From the IMG/VR virus record IMGVR_UViG_3300025000_000128, positions 1-55,412 of that record: a DNA stretch of 55,412 nucleotides. One strand, written 5' to 3'. Numbering within the stretch: the first letter of the stretch is position 1; every line of letters starts with the position of its first letter. Source of the stretch: a virus. The translations under genes were made by a program, and so were the position numbers. Shown piece after piece: positions 1 to 7,415 of the stretch. The notes below the pieces were generated by a model that was not told the origin of the DNA, ran no database searches, and saw nothing but the letters and a program-made list of their open reading frames with translations.

Positions 1-94
1 CATAATCAGCAGAACTACCATATTTGATTAGTTTGATTATGCCTGAAGATATTAAGTAATCCATTTCTTGTTTTGTGATCTGTTTCAAATTGTA
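1..94 (-). CDS. small unknown protein, cut by window edge
   Basis: Leftward reading frame that runs off the left edge of the window. It reads QLKQITKQEMDYLISSGIIK and onward, a coherent amphipathic sequence. GGAG at 104-107 lies 9 nt before an in-frame ATA (92-94) and 6 nt before another ATA; the nearest usual starts, TTG at 86-88 and ATG at 62-64, lie too far from it. Start therefore uncertain, possibly AUA. Function not recognised. Confidence 0.4.
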
Positions 95-144
95 TTATTG
101 ATGCTCCTTTTAATTTGGAGTTTATTTGTTTATTGCTTGTTACA

Positions 145-176
145 TTTTATAAGATGATCGACCACATCTTATAAAA
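145..176. repeat. 12-bp perfect inverted repeat
   Basis: TTTTATAAGATG at 145-156 and its exact complement at 165-176 with an 8-nt loop; with one wobble the stem extends to about 15 bp. It sits in the 250-nt gap downstream of the RNA polymerase gene. It has no T-run, so it could be an operator, an RNA-processing hairpin or part of the leader of the next leftward gene. Confidence 0.6.
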
Positions 177-340
177 CGTTGATTAGGGTACGACATCTCT
201 TAAGTTTGTATATTAGACCATTTCCTTTATAGACATTTATTGAAAAAACCAATCAAACCGTTGGTACAGGCGGGTTTGAGGCACTTATTTAGTTTTATAC
301 AATTTTATATAATCGCTGTAATCCGCCTATAGTAAGGGTT

Positions 341-2968
341 TCAAGGTTTTTCAGTTTGCGTAACATTTTTCTCTCTCATCTTCCTCATTCTCAATTTAGC
401 ATTATTCTTTTCTTGTTCTTGATGAATTTCCTTTGCACATTCCTTGCAGTATTTATGAGTAAGATTGGATGGACGTATTCTTTTGCCACAAATATTACAA
501 ATAATCGTATGACCAATATTATTTCTTAAATTATCAACTATAATATCTCCAAAACATTCCCATAATGTTGTTTTGTAATTAGATTCTTTATGCTTGTATA
601 AATATTCTACGAGCACATCTGTAACATAATCAATATCATCGTTAACTTTCAAAATCTCATATCTGATAAGTTTATACAAATATAAAATATTCCCAATCTT
701 CCCATCATTGCCGTTTTTATTAATAATAAAATGTTTTTTCAAATCTAATTCAATATATTTGTCTATTATAGTTTTATCTAATTCAATACTCCTATTCTTT
801 AAAAGCATCTTGTAATTAAATTTTCCAATATTAGTTGAAGAAAATTTAATATTTGGATTTGGTATTATTTTTTCCAATCTGTTCACAACACTATTGTTCT
901 TTTTCTCAACTTTATCCTTTGTTTTGTCTTTAGCATAAATAAAGAAATGTGGTGTTTTTGACTTTGTGTATTTGGTTATTAATTCTTTTTTGTTTTTCGG
1001 TCTGTTTGGTTTATACAGTGTTTTTGCATAATCTATTGTAAAGTTATTTTCCATACACAATAATTTAATTGCTTCTATGGCATCAGAATTGACATTTTCA
1101 CTGTTCCATATTTTTGTGACATCATTACTTTTCATTCCAATATTTCCACCTGTATAAGCAGTTTTTAAACCATTATATATACTTTCATTTGTTATTAATT
1201 CTGCTTCTGCTTTTTTCATCTTATAATATAAAGGAACTATACCTTTCATATTTCTTTCAGATATTTCAACTAAATTATTGTCCGCAACGACAAGACTTTT
1301 ATCCCCATCTACGTCAAATTGTAAAATTTTACTTATTAAATCATGGCAACTAGTATATAATCCATTTGTGATGAACCATTTGTTTTTTACTTCATCTATC
1401 ACATTATTTCGTACAGCATGTTCCCTGAATAAATGTGGACTTCTCAAACAATCTAATTTATCTACCCCCTTATATATTTTACAATGTACTTCTCCATCTC
1501 TTAGTAAGCCTCTTGGTTTCTTTTCTCCTAAAAATAAATTCTCACAAAAAGCATATAAATCAGGAATAATAAATGTATATGAAGACATCAACTCAAGTTT
1601 CCCTGCTCTGGCCTCTTTAACCATACTCTTTTTAGTTTCTCTCAAAATTTGTTTGCTATATGTATCATTTAATAATTCAGGATAAATATCTAAAGCTTGT
1701 TGAAAATAGTTTTTCTTTAAATTAGATTTTTTTACTCCTAATACCTTAAGCATTGTTTTTCTATCCTTACCAATGTTACGTATATTATATATTGTTTTTA
1801 CGCTTAAAGTTTTTAATTCCTCATCAGACATATCAATAAGAGTTTGTAACATTTGATAATTTATTTTTGCATCTGAAAACTCATCTTCCTCCTCATTACA
1901 TTTTCCTGCTTGACAATTATATAAATTATAATAACGTATATAATCTTCCCAACTCTTATAATATTTCCACATCTTAAATTGACTTTTTGTAAAGATAATT
2001 TCTATCCCTTCTTTTATAATATCGTGTTCTTTATTATAAATATCTTTTATAATTCCATGATTTTTTTCTGGATTTAATTTGTTTGCTTCTTTTATAAAAA
2101 TATCATAAGAAAATGGAGAAATTAACCCCTTAATCCACGGCAATCTGACCATCATGTTCTTCTTACTTACTTTTGGTAAACAAATTCCACAACCATCAGT
2201 GTGAGCAACTGGTACTGCTATTACATCTCTTACTATTGTATATGTTTTATCATTAATTATATCTACTAAACCGCTAATGTTGGTTTCAAAATCTTCAACA
2301 ACTATTGATTTAGTAATATCAAAATCTTCCCAAGCATCTGTTGCACTATTGCTTAAAGCTAAGTATGCTAAATATTTATTAATATTTACTCCACCTAAAT
2401 CGTTAATCTTATTAATATTTAATCCACACATAAGGGTATTCTGATATTTATTTAAAACTCTTTCTCTAACAAAAACTGTCTTTTTGGTTCGTATTTGTCC
2501 TGCACTAGCGGTCAGACAAACATATTTATCTTTTTTATACATGAATCCATCAAGTATGATATCTTCAATCACATCAAAGAAATATGTTTGAACAATTATA
2601 AAATCTGTTGATAAAGTATTTTCTGGTATTTGTATAGTTCTAGTTAGTACAGAATCAAATACTGATATTATATTTTTTTCATTAAAGGAATTAGTATTTA
2701 ATTTTCTAATTCCTTTATGTTGACTAAAAATAGAATATATTCCTTCTTTATTGTATTTAATTGATCTATTTATATCAGCAATATATTCGTCTAATTCTTT
2801 TGCTTCAATATCATCGTCTTTAAATTTTATTTTTAATAAATTTAATTCATTTCTATACCTATACAATTCATTTAATTTATTATGTATTTTCATTTCTCTT
2901 TTATTATAAAAACAACTCGTATCAACACTATAAATATGTATTTGTTTATTTAAACTAATATTCTCCAC
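341..2968 (-). CDS. yonO: YonO-like single-chain DNA-dependent RNA polymerase
   Basis: 875 residues. Recognised by two-barrel polymerase motifs in order: SAGQIR at about 155-160, HTDGCGICLP at 256-265, RSPHLFREHAVR at 509-520 and the metal-binding DVDGD at 552-556, which matches the DxDGD of the multisubunit RNAP beta-prime chain, eukaryotic RNA-silencing polymerases (QDE-1) and SPbeta YonO. Length is close to YonO (about 900 aa). The C-terminus carries a CxxC...CxxC zinc finger (CNICGK...CKEC, about 839-863). In SPbeta the relative is a sigma-independent, DNA-dependent RNAP needed for late transcription; the same role here is inference. The gene follows an endonuclease gene by 16 nt. Start is odd: the GTG at 2968 is only 1 nt from GGGAG (2970-2974), whereas an ATT codon at 2959 has 10-nt spacing. 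No frameshift; all motifs intact. Confidence 0.93.
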   Translation of the reverse strand: MENISLNKQIHIYSVDTSCFYNKREMKIHNKLNELYRYRNELNLLKIKFKDDDIEAKELDEYIADINRSIKYNKEGIYSIFSQHKGIRKLNTNSFNEKNIISVFDSVLTRTIQIPENTLSTDFIIVQTYFFDVIEDIILDGFMYKKDKYVCLTASAGQIRTKKTVFVRERVLNKYQNTLMCGLNINKINDLGGVNINKYLAYLALSNSATDAWEDFDITKSIVVEDFETNISGLVDIINDKTYTIVRDVIAVPVAHTDGCGICLPKVSKKNMMVRLPWIKGLISPFSYDIFIKEANKLNPEKNHGIIKDIYNKEHDIIKEGIEIIFTKSQFKMWKYYKSWEDYIRYYNLYNCQAGKCNEEEDEFSDAKINYQMLQTLIDMSDEELKTLSVKTIYNIRNIGKDRKTMLKVLGVKKSNLKKNYFQQALDIYPELLNDTYSKQILRETKKSMVKEARAGKLELMSSYTFIIPDLYAFCENLFLGEKKPRGLLRDGEVHCKIYKGVDKLDCLRSPHLFREHAVRNNVIDEVKNKWFITNGLYTSCHDLISKILQFDVDGDKSLVVADNNLVEISERNMKGIVPLYYKMKKAEAELITNESIYNGLKTAYTGGNIGMKSNDVTKIWNSENVNSDAIEAIKLLCMENNFTIDYAKTLYKPNRPKNKKELITKYTKSKTPHFFIYAKDKTKDKVEKKNNSVVNRLEKIIPNPNIKFSSTNIGKFNYKMLLKNRSIELDKTIIDKYIELDLKKHFIINKNGNDGKIGNILYLYKLIRYEILKVNDDIDYVTDVLVEYLYKHKESNYKTTLWECFGDIIVDNLRNNIGHTIICNICGKRIRPSNLTHKYCKECAKEIHQEQEKNNAKLRMRKMREKNVTQTEKP

Positions 2969-2984
2969 TCTCCCTTATATTATA

Positions 2985-3983
2985 TTATTTTTTGGTTATT
3001 GTATTAAGAAACTCACTCAATTGTTCACCTATGTAATTATAATACCAATCACGATCTTTAAATATTTTTCTACCATTGTAATATTCAAGTCTAAATAATG
3101 GTATATTATTATCTTTACAGTATTTATCCTTTGTTTTATCTCTTTCTCTTGCTTTTACTCTTCTTGGTTGTTTTGGATTACCTCTATGTTCTTCATCATC
3201 TATTTCTACTATCCCTAATAATTTATTATCATTATCTAATATTCCAAAGTCATATTTTAGATGTTCACCATTTTCTCCCATCAAATCGTCAAAAGTATAT
3301 TGCACTCTAATATTATGATTAGGATAACTATCTATTAAATAATCATAAGGAACTTTTTCAGAATACACTAAGTTACATATCGGACACCAACGACCCTTCC
3401 TAAGATTTAAAGGCATTATATCCCAAATATAATTATGCTCATTACATTTTACTGATAAATGTATTCCTGCTCCTTCATATGTACCTAGTAATGTTCCATT
3501 TTTACTATTTACTATGTCTTCCATTTCTTTTTGGAATTCTCCAGTTCTTCCATAGCAAGTTGGACACCATTGAGGTTTATTTAACAAACTATCAGCATTA
3601 CTAAAGAAATTTGGATGTCCATCTATTTTGCAATCTACTTCATATAAATCTTTTGCTATAGTCCATTCTGTACTTATTAATTCACCTCCCATCGATCTAC
3701 AATATTCCTGTAATCTTCTAAATTGATAACTTTTATCTTTTATTGCTACCTTTGCTTTTTCACTCTTTAACTCTATATCACATTTCTTACATGGTTGAAA
3801 GCAACTTGCTAATACATTTTTAGCGTTTAAGGTTTTATATGTATCGCCATGTTTTTCACAATGATAAACAAAATCTATTGGTTCTGTACCTCCCAGATAT
3901 TCGCTTAATATTTCTACTTTATCACCACGTTTTGCAAACACTTTCTGTTTATATGTATCTGTTGACTGTAATTTTACTCCCAA
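2985..3983 (-). CDS. zinc-ribbon, Vsr-fold (EDxHD-type) homing endonuclease
   Basis: 332 residues, TTG start 9 nt after GGAGG. The N-terminal two thirds has treble-clef/zinc-ribbon repeats (CxxC pairs near 65-68, 140-143 and 200-203), typical DNA-binding modules of phage homing endonucleases. The C-terminus has a very-short-patch-repair-like nuclease core: YDFGILD (D245), VEIDDEEHR (E260 to H266) and RERDKTKDKYCKDNNIPLFRLEY. The E-D-x-H-D signature is the one known from I-Bth0305I of a Bacillus phage. It lies directly upstream of the RNA polymerase gene, so it may be a free-standing mobile gene that once targeted the polymerase locus (inference). No disruption seen. Confidence 0.8.
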   Translation of the reverse strand: MGVKLQSTDTYKQKVFAKRGDKVEILSEYLGGTEPIDFVYHCEKHGDTYKTLNAKNVLASCFQPCKKCDIELKSEKAKVAIKDKSYQFRRLQEYCRSMGGELISTEWTIAKDLYEVDCKIDGHPNFFSNADSLLNKPQWCPTCYGRTGEFQKEMEDIVNSKNGTLLGTYEGAGIHLSVKCNEHNYIWDIMPLNLRKGRWCPICNLVYSEKVPYDYLIDSYPNHNIRVQYTFDDLMGENGEHLKYDFGILDNDNKLLGIVEIDDEEHRGNPKQPRRVKARERDKTKDKYCKDNNIPLFRLEYYNGRKIFKDRDWYYNYIGEQLSEFLNTITKK

Positions 3984-4096
3984 GTATCATATCCTCCTAT
4001 TTATTTTTATTATTATATTTATTTATTAATTTGTTAGTATATGGATAGATATGATAATTTTGTATCTATCCATATACTTAATTATTTCAATAAACC

Positions 4097-4501
4097 CTAA
4101 TCCAACTGTCTCATTCTATAATCTCCATAATTCTTACCAGTCTTTAAACACATTAATGCTTCTGTAACAGATTCAAATATAGTTCTTATTCTTAACGATT
4201 CTCCTTTCTCTACAGCAAAAAACTTATATCCGTTATTTTTCAAAACTTCATTATACATTTGTAAAAATTCAGGTTCCTTATATCTCCAAGTAGTAATGCC
4301 ATTTTTCTTATAATTATGAGGATTTACCATAATACCATCGAAATAATCACCTATTTTCTCTATATGAATAGTAACTCCATCCTCAAATTGACAAGCAAAT
4401 GAATCAGTTTTATTTAAATGTCCTACCACATCTGAATAATTGTTTTTAATTTCAATAATATTTAATTTTGGTCTTTTATTATTGCTTTTATGTTTACTCA
4501 T
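4097..4501 (-). CDS. unknown protein, 134 aa
   Basis: Basic N-terminus (MSKHKSNNKRPK) then a mixed alpha/beta sequence with no family I recognise. It starts 2 nt after the stop of the upstream gene (4504-4884), so the two are almost certainly translated from one leftward message. A stretch of about 110 nt without a gene follows it before the endonuclease gene. Confidence 0.7.
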   Translation of the reverse strand: MSKHKSNNKRPKLNIIEIKNNYSDVVGHLNKTDSFACQFEDGVTIHIEKIGDYFDGIMVNPHNYKKNGITTWRYKEPEFLQMYNEVLKNNGYKFFAVEKGESLRIRTIFESVTEALMCLKTGKNYGDYRMRQLD

Positions 4502-4503
4502 TA

Positions 4504-4884
4504 TTAAACATCCTTCCTATTGTAAATATAGTTAAATTCCTCAATAGTTAATTTATCATCTTTACCTTTTCCAATTTCTATCTTATATTTCTCAATCTTT
4601 TCATCCATTTCTGCAACTCCTTTGTCAACTTCTGCACGATACTCTGGATCGTTCTCATAATCTAAATCCATATAATAATTATCATAAGAACTTAAATAGC
4701 AAACTTCAACATTTCCAACTAATTCAGATAGTTTGCGGAATGCTCTTTTCTCATCTAACTGAAGTGAACCAGTATTTATACGAACTAATTCTACACTCTT
4801 ACCATCTTTATAATCACTAATTAATACGCCTCTATAGGATTTAGTATCGCCTTCATCATAATCAATTGATAAAAAATATCTCAT
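4504..4884 (-). CDS. unknown acidic protein, 126 aa
   Basis: Begins MRYFLSIDYDEGD and is rich in D/E, with a long charged helix in its C-terminal half (EYRAEVDKGVAEMDEKIEKY). RBS AAGGAG precedes the ATG. Close-packed with the next gene (2-nt gap). Small acidic proteins of this kind are frequent in phage early regions, but no specific role can be assigned. Confidence 0.7.
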   Translation of the reverse strand: MRYFLSIDYDEGDTKSYRGVLISDYKDGKSVELVRINTGSLQLDEKRAFRKLSELVGNVEVCYLSSYDNYYMDLDYENDPEYRAEVDKGVAEMDEKIEKYKIEIGKGKDDKLTIEEFNYIYNRKDV

Positions 4885-4930
4885 TAATTAACACTCCTTC
4901 TTATAATAAAATTAAATTTATATTAACCAA

Positions 4931-5368
4931 CTAACAATCCATAATCAAATCTTGAATCATATCATACAATTCATCCTTCTTAACTCCATAAATCACATCA
5001 CTCTTCTGACTAACCATTCCTTGTGTCCACTCAAATACATTCCTACTCACAAACTTACCATCAATATAAAATGGCTTACTACCTTTATAATCAAATATTG
5101 CACCAATAGTTTCTTCACGCTCTTCATGTTCTGGTTTATGCTTATATTTATACTGATTAAACTTAACCTCTACCCATAGCTCACTTCTCATTTTATCCTT
5201 AAAACATCTCATACCCTCATCCATATATTCTTGATACTCAACCAATACTTCTGTTTGTCTTGATGCCAATGCTCCTAATTTCTCTTCAATAAATTCTTCT
5301 ATTCTTTCTGTGAGATCAACTTCTAATTCATCTAAATCCAATTCTGTAATAATAAAATTCTTATCCAT
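4931..5368 (-). CDS. unknown acidic protein, 145 aa
   Basis: Starts with a strongly acidic helix (ELDLDELEVDLTERIEEFIEEK) and contains a beta-rich middle (YKYKHKPEHEEREETIGAIFDYKG). RBS GAAGGAAAT before the ATG. Part of the leftward run of unknown genes between the 131-aa gene and the endonuclease gene. No recognisable domain. Confidence 0.7.
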   Translation of the reverse strand: MDKNFIITELDLDELEVDLTERIEEFIEEKLGALASRQTEVLVEYQEYMDEGMRCFKDKMRSELWVEVKFNQYKYKHKPEHEEREETIGAIFDYKGSKPFYIDGKFVSRNVFEWTQGMVSQKSDVIYGVKKDELYDMIQDLIMDC

Positions 5369-5395
5369 ATTTATTTCCTTCTTTCATATAAATTT

Positions 5396-5878
5396 TTATT
5401 TTCTTTTGTCTAAATCACTTAACCATTTCTTTTTATAATTATAACTAGAATTTAAAGGAGCATAATTACCACTCCCACCATTAGTTCCATCAATATAACC
5501 AATTCCTATATCACATGATTTTGGGACACCTAACTCTATTACTTCTTCACCAACTACCTTAGTAATATTATTTATTTCCATTTTCTTTTCAATACCTAAT
5601 TGAAATAATTCAGGATTAATATAATACTCACCTCTATTATCATAATTACTAAATTCTACTCCACCAATCATATTTTCATAGAAATCATAATAGAATATTC
5701 TCTCTGATACAGTATTTAACTCATAATCCTTAATATATTCATCATTTTTACTCATAAAATCTTGATATTCCTCTTTTGACACTTTAATATGATCAGGTTT
5801 AAGTTTTTCTACTATTTCTATTTGTGGAATAATCATTTTCATGTCTAATATTTCTTTAATTGCATATTTTTTAGTCAA
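5396..5878 (-). CDS. unknown protein, 160 aa
   Basis: MTKKYAIKEILDMKMIIPQ start with AAAAGGAG upstream. The C-terminal part is glycine-rich (IGIGYIDGTNGGSGNYAP) and ends in a lysine-rich tail. No catalytic motif seen. Genes upstream and downstream are 48 and 27 nt away on the same strand. Confidence 0.7.
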   Translation of the reverse strand: MTKKYAIKEILDMKMIIPQIEIVEKLKPDHIKVSKEEYQDFMSKNDEYIKDYELNTVSERIFYYDFYENMIGGVEFSNYDNRGEYYINPELFQLGIEKKMEINNITKVVGEEVIELGVPKSCDIGIGYIDGTNGGSGNYAPLNSSYNYKKKWLSDLDKRK

Positions 5879-5926
5879 TTATATTTTTCTCCTTTTCAAA
5901 TAAAACTCACCTTCTATTGTAATTGT

Positions 5927-6130
5927 TTATGTAATTTCCCTACACTCCACAACATCAATTCCATGATAATCCTTACAATCCAAACAATAAATTAAATCAT
6001 CATCTTTTCCAATAAATATATCTTCAACTCTAATTAATTCTTCACCACAAATTCCACAATTCTCAGAAATATAATCTAAATCATTATTATTATCTACCTC
6101 CTTATGAGACAATACTTTTTGTGTCTTCAT
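5927..6130 (-). CDS. small zinc-ribbon protein, 67 aa
   Basis: Contains CGICGE (about residues 25-30) and YCLDCKDYHG (about 48-57): a four-cysteine CxxC/CxxC zinc ribbon, as in many small phage proteins that bind nucleic acid or a protein partner. Its start lies inside the end of the upstream gene (29-bp overlap), implying translational coupling. Target unknown. Confidence 0.65.
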   Translation of the reverse strand: MKTQKVLSHKEVDNNNDLDYISENCGICGEELIRVEDIFIGKDDDLIYCLDCKDYHGIDVVECREIT

Positions 6131-6530
6131 GTTTTGTCATTTCCTCCGTTGTATCTAAAAACTCTCCAATAGAATCTGTTAAATCAATCAACGTCAGTTC
6201 AACATTAGTATCTAACAACTCAAATAATGTTTTTTCTAATGAAAAATTTCCAACAAAATAAGATTCGACTTTTGTATTATAGTTCTCTCTACCAATAATT
6301 AATTTTCCAAAACCTTTATGCTCTTTGCCTGTAATGTATTCTACTAATTTTACTTCAATTAATTTATCAATCGTATTTTTAGAAGAAAAAATTGTGTCTA
6401 GAATTTTAGTTACTGATTTGGTTGAGTTGTCGATTAGTGATGTTATTATGTAGTTTGGTTTATTTGGTTTGTTGGAGATGAAGGGGATTTCTAATAAGGA
6501 TATTGTGCCATTGAGTATTAATTTTTGCAT
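6102..6530 (-). CDS. unknown protein, 142 aa
   Basis: MQKLILNGTISLLEIPFI start, RBS AAAGAGG. Beta-rich N-terminus, acidic C-terminus (LIDLTDSIGEFLDTTEEM). First gene of its leftward unit: a promoter at 6739-6766 and a leader with two stem-loops lie upstream. Its last 29 bp overlap the zinc-ribbon gene. Function not recognised. Confidence 0.7.
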   Translation of the reverse strand: MQKLILNGTISLLEIPFISNKPNKPNYIITSLIDNSTKSVTKILDTIFSSKNTIDKLIEVKLVEYITGKEHKGFGKLIIGRENYNTKVESYFVGNFSLEKTLFELLDTNVELTLIDLTDSIGEFLDTTEEMTKHEDTKSIVS

Positions 6531-6597
6531 TTGTAAAACCTCTTTCTATAATTTTATTTTTGCATTTTATATTATTTTGTAAATGTATGATTTTCAT

Positions 6598-6681
6598 AAT
6601 TTACCTACCATCAAGGCAAGGTAAATTAGTGTATTTTTATGATTTTGTCCAAAAGTACCTCAAACCCTACTGTCATAAGGG
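6598..6681 (-). ncRNA. structured leader with two stem-loops, one with a TATGACAGT loop
   Basis: Read leftward: CCCT-TATGACAGT-AGGG (6681-6665), nearly identical in stem and loop to the TATAACAGT hairpin on the other strand at 38196-38218; then an 8-bp perfect stem (AATTTACC with GGTAAATT, 6598-6627). It lies between the promoter and the 142-aa gene, so it is probably in that gene's 5' leader. Confidence 0.5.
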
Positions 6682-6738
6682 ATACAGAGATTATCTTACC
6701 TTAATTATGTGCCTTAATATCGACTCTATTTGCCTCGC

Positions 6739-6766
6739 TAATTACTCATAGGTAAGATTGTGTCAA
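6739..6766 (-). promoter_or_regulatory. sigma-A-type promoter (leftward)
   Basis: TTGACA (complement of 6761-6766), 16-nt spacer, TAATTA (6739-6744). Would start transcription near 6732 and serve the 142-aa and 67-aa genes. Confidence 0.5.
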
Positions 6767-6841
6767 ATAGATTCTTTAGACGCTTAGAAGGGTCGTTTTA
6801 TGATTTTAGTATTATAAATATATTGTAAAATTATTTTATTT

Positions 6842-7237
6842 CTAGTTTTCAATAGATTCTTCTTTTAACTTTTGTTTCTCTTTTTCTTTCTTCTGTCGAA
6901 GTTTCAATTCTTTGAGTTGTTCATTTTTTCCTTTAATCTGAAAACGAAGGATTTTATGTACTTTATGTATATCACTTTCATTGAACCTTATAACTGCCTC
7001 AGTGCAAGTGTCATTACTAATATATTCCCATACTTTAATATTTTCTTCTTCACACTTTGACATAAAAGATTTGGAACTTGATCCAGTTGGAAAATATATT
7101 GAGAGAGTGGATGAATCGTGGCGATAAATTTCTGTGTTGTAGTGGCCTTTTAGGTAATTATCATCTTTGTTTTTTGATTTTGTATTGTCTGTGTTTAATG
7201 TATGATAGACGAAATATGTACCAATGTATTTAAGTAT
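6842..7237 (-). CDS. unknown protein, 131 aa, apparent AUA start
   Basis: The frame is open from 7243 to the stop at 6842. An ATG-only reading would begin at 7063 and lose 58 residues that look like real protein (ILKYIGTYFVYHTLNTDN and onward, then SSTLSIYFPTGSS). That internal ATG has no RBS, whereas a perfect AAAGGAGGTGAG lies 9 nt before an in-frame ATA at 7235-7237; there is no ATG, GTG or TTG near it. The C-terminus is a highly charged lysine/glutamate helix (KELKLRQKKEKEKQKLKEE), likely a coiled coil. Family not recognised. Confidence 0.65.
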   Translation of the reverse strand: MLKYIGTYFVYHTLNTDNTKSKNKDDNYLKGHYNTEIYRHDSSTLSIYFPTGSSSKSFMSKCEEENIKVWEYISNDTCTEAVIRFNESDIHKVHKILRFQIKGKNEQLKELKLRQKKEKEKQKLKEESIEN

Positions 7238-7283
7238 TTCTTCTCACCTCCTTTATATTAATATATTTTACTTATTGGATTTT

Positions 7284-7349
7284 TAGGCAAGGGGTAGGTT
7301 TGTGATTATTGTGATGATGAATGTGTAAAATGTACCCGCCCCTTGCCTA
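7284..7349. repeat. 11-bp perfect inverted repeat
   Basis: TAGGCAAGGGG (7284-7294) and its exact complement (7339-7349) with a 44-nt loop, GC-rich against the AT-rich background. It lies between the helicase gene and the 131-aa gene. No T-run follows in the leftward direction, so it may be an operator or RNA element rather than a classical terminator. Confidence 0.6.
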
Positions 7350-7415
7350 TGTGATAATTATAGCATTTTGATGATTAGATGTCAAGTAATAATATTATTT
7401 TTATGTTTAGTAAAT

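Noticed and set aside
1278-1685. 135-aa plus-strand frame inside the RNA polymerase gene
   Set aside because: Antisense to a strongly supported gene; no RBS and no protein character.
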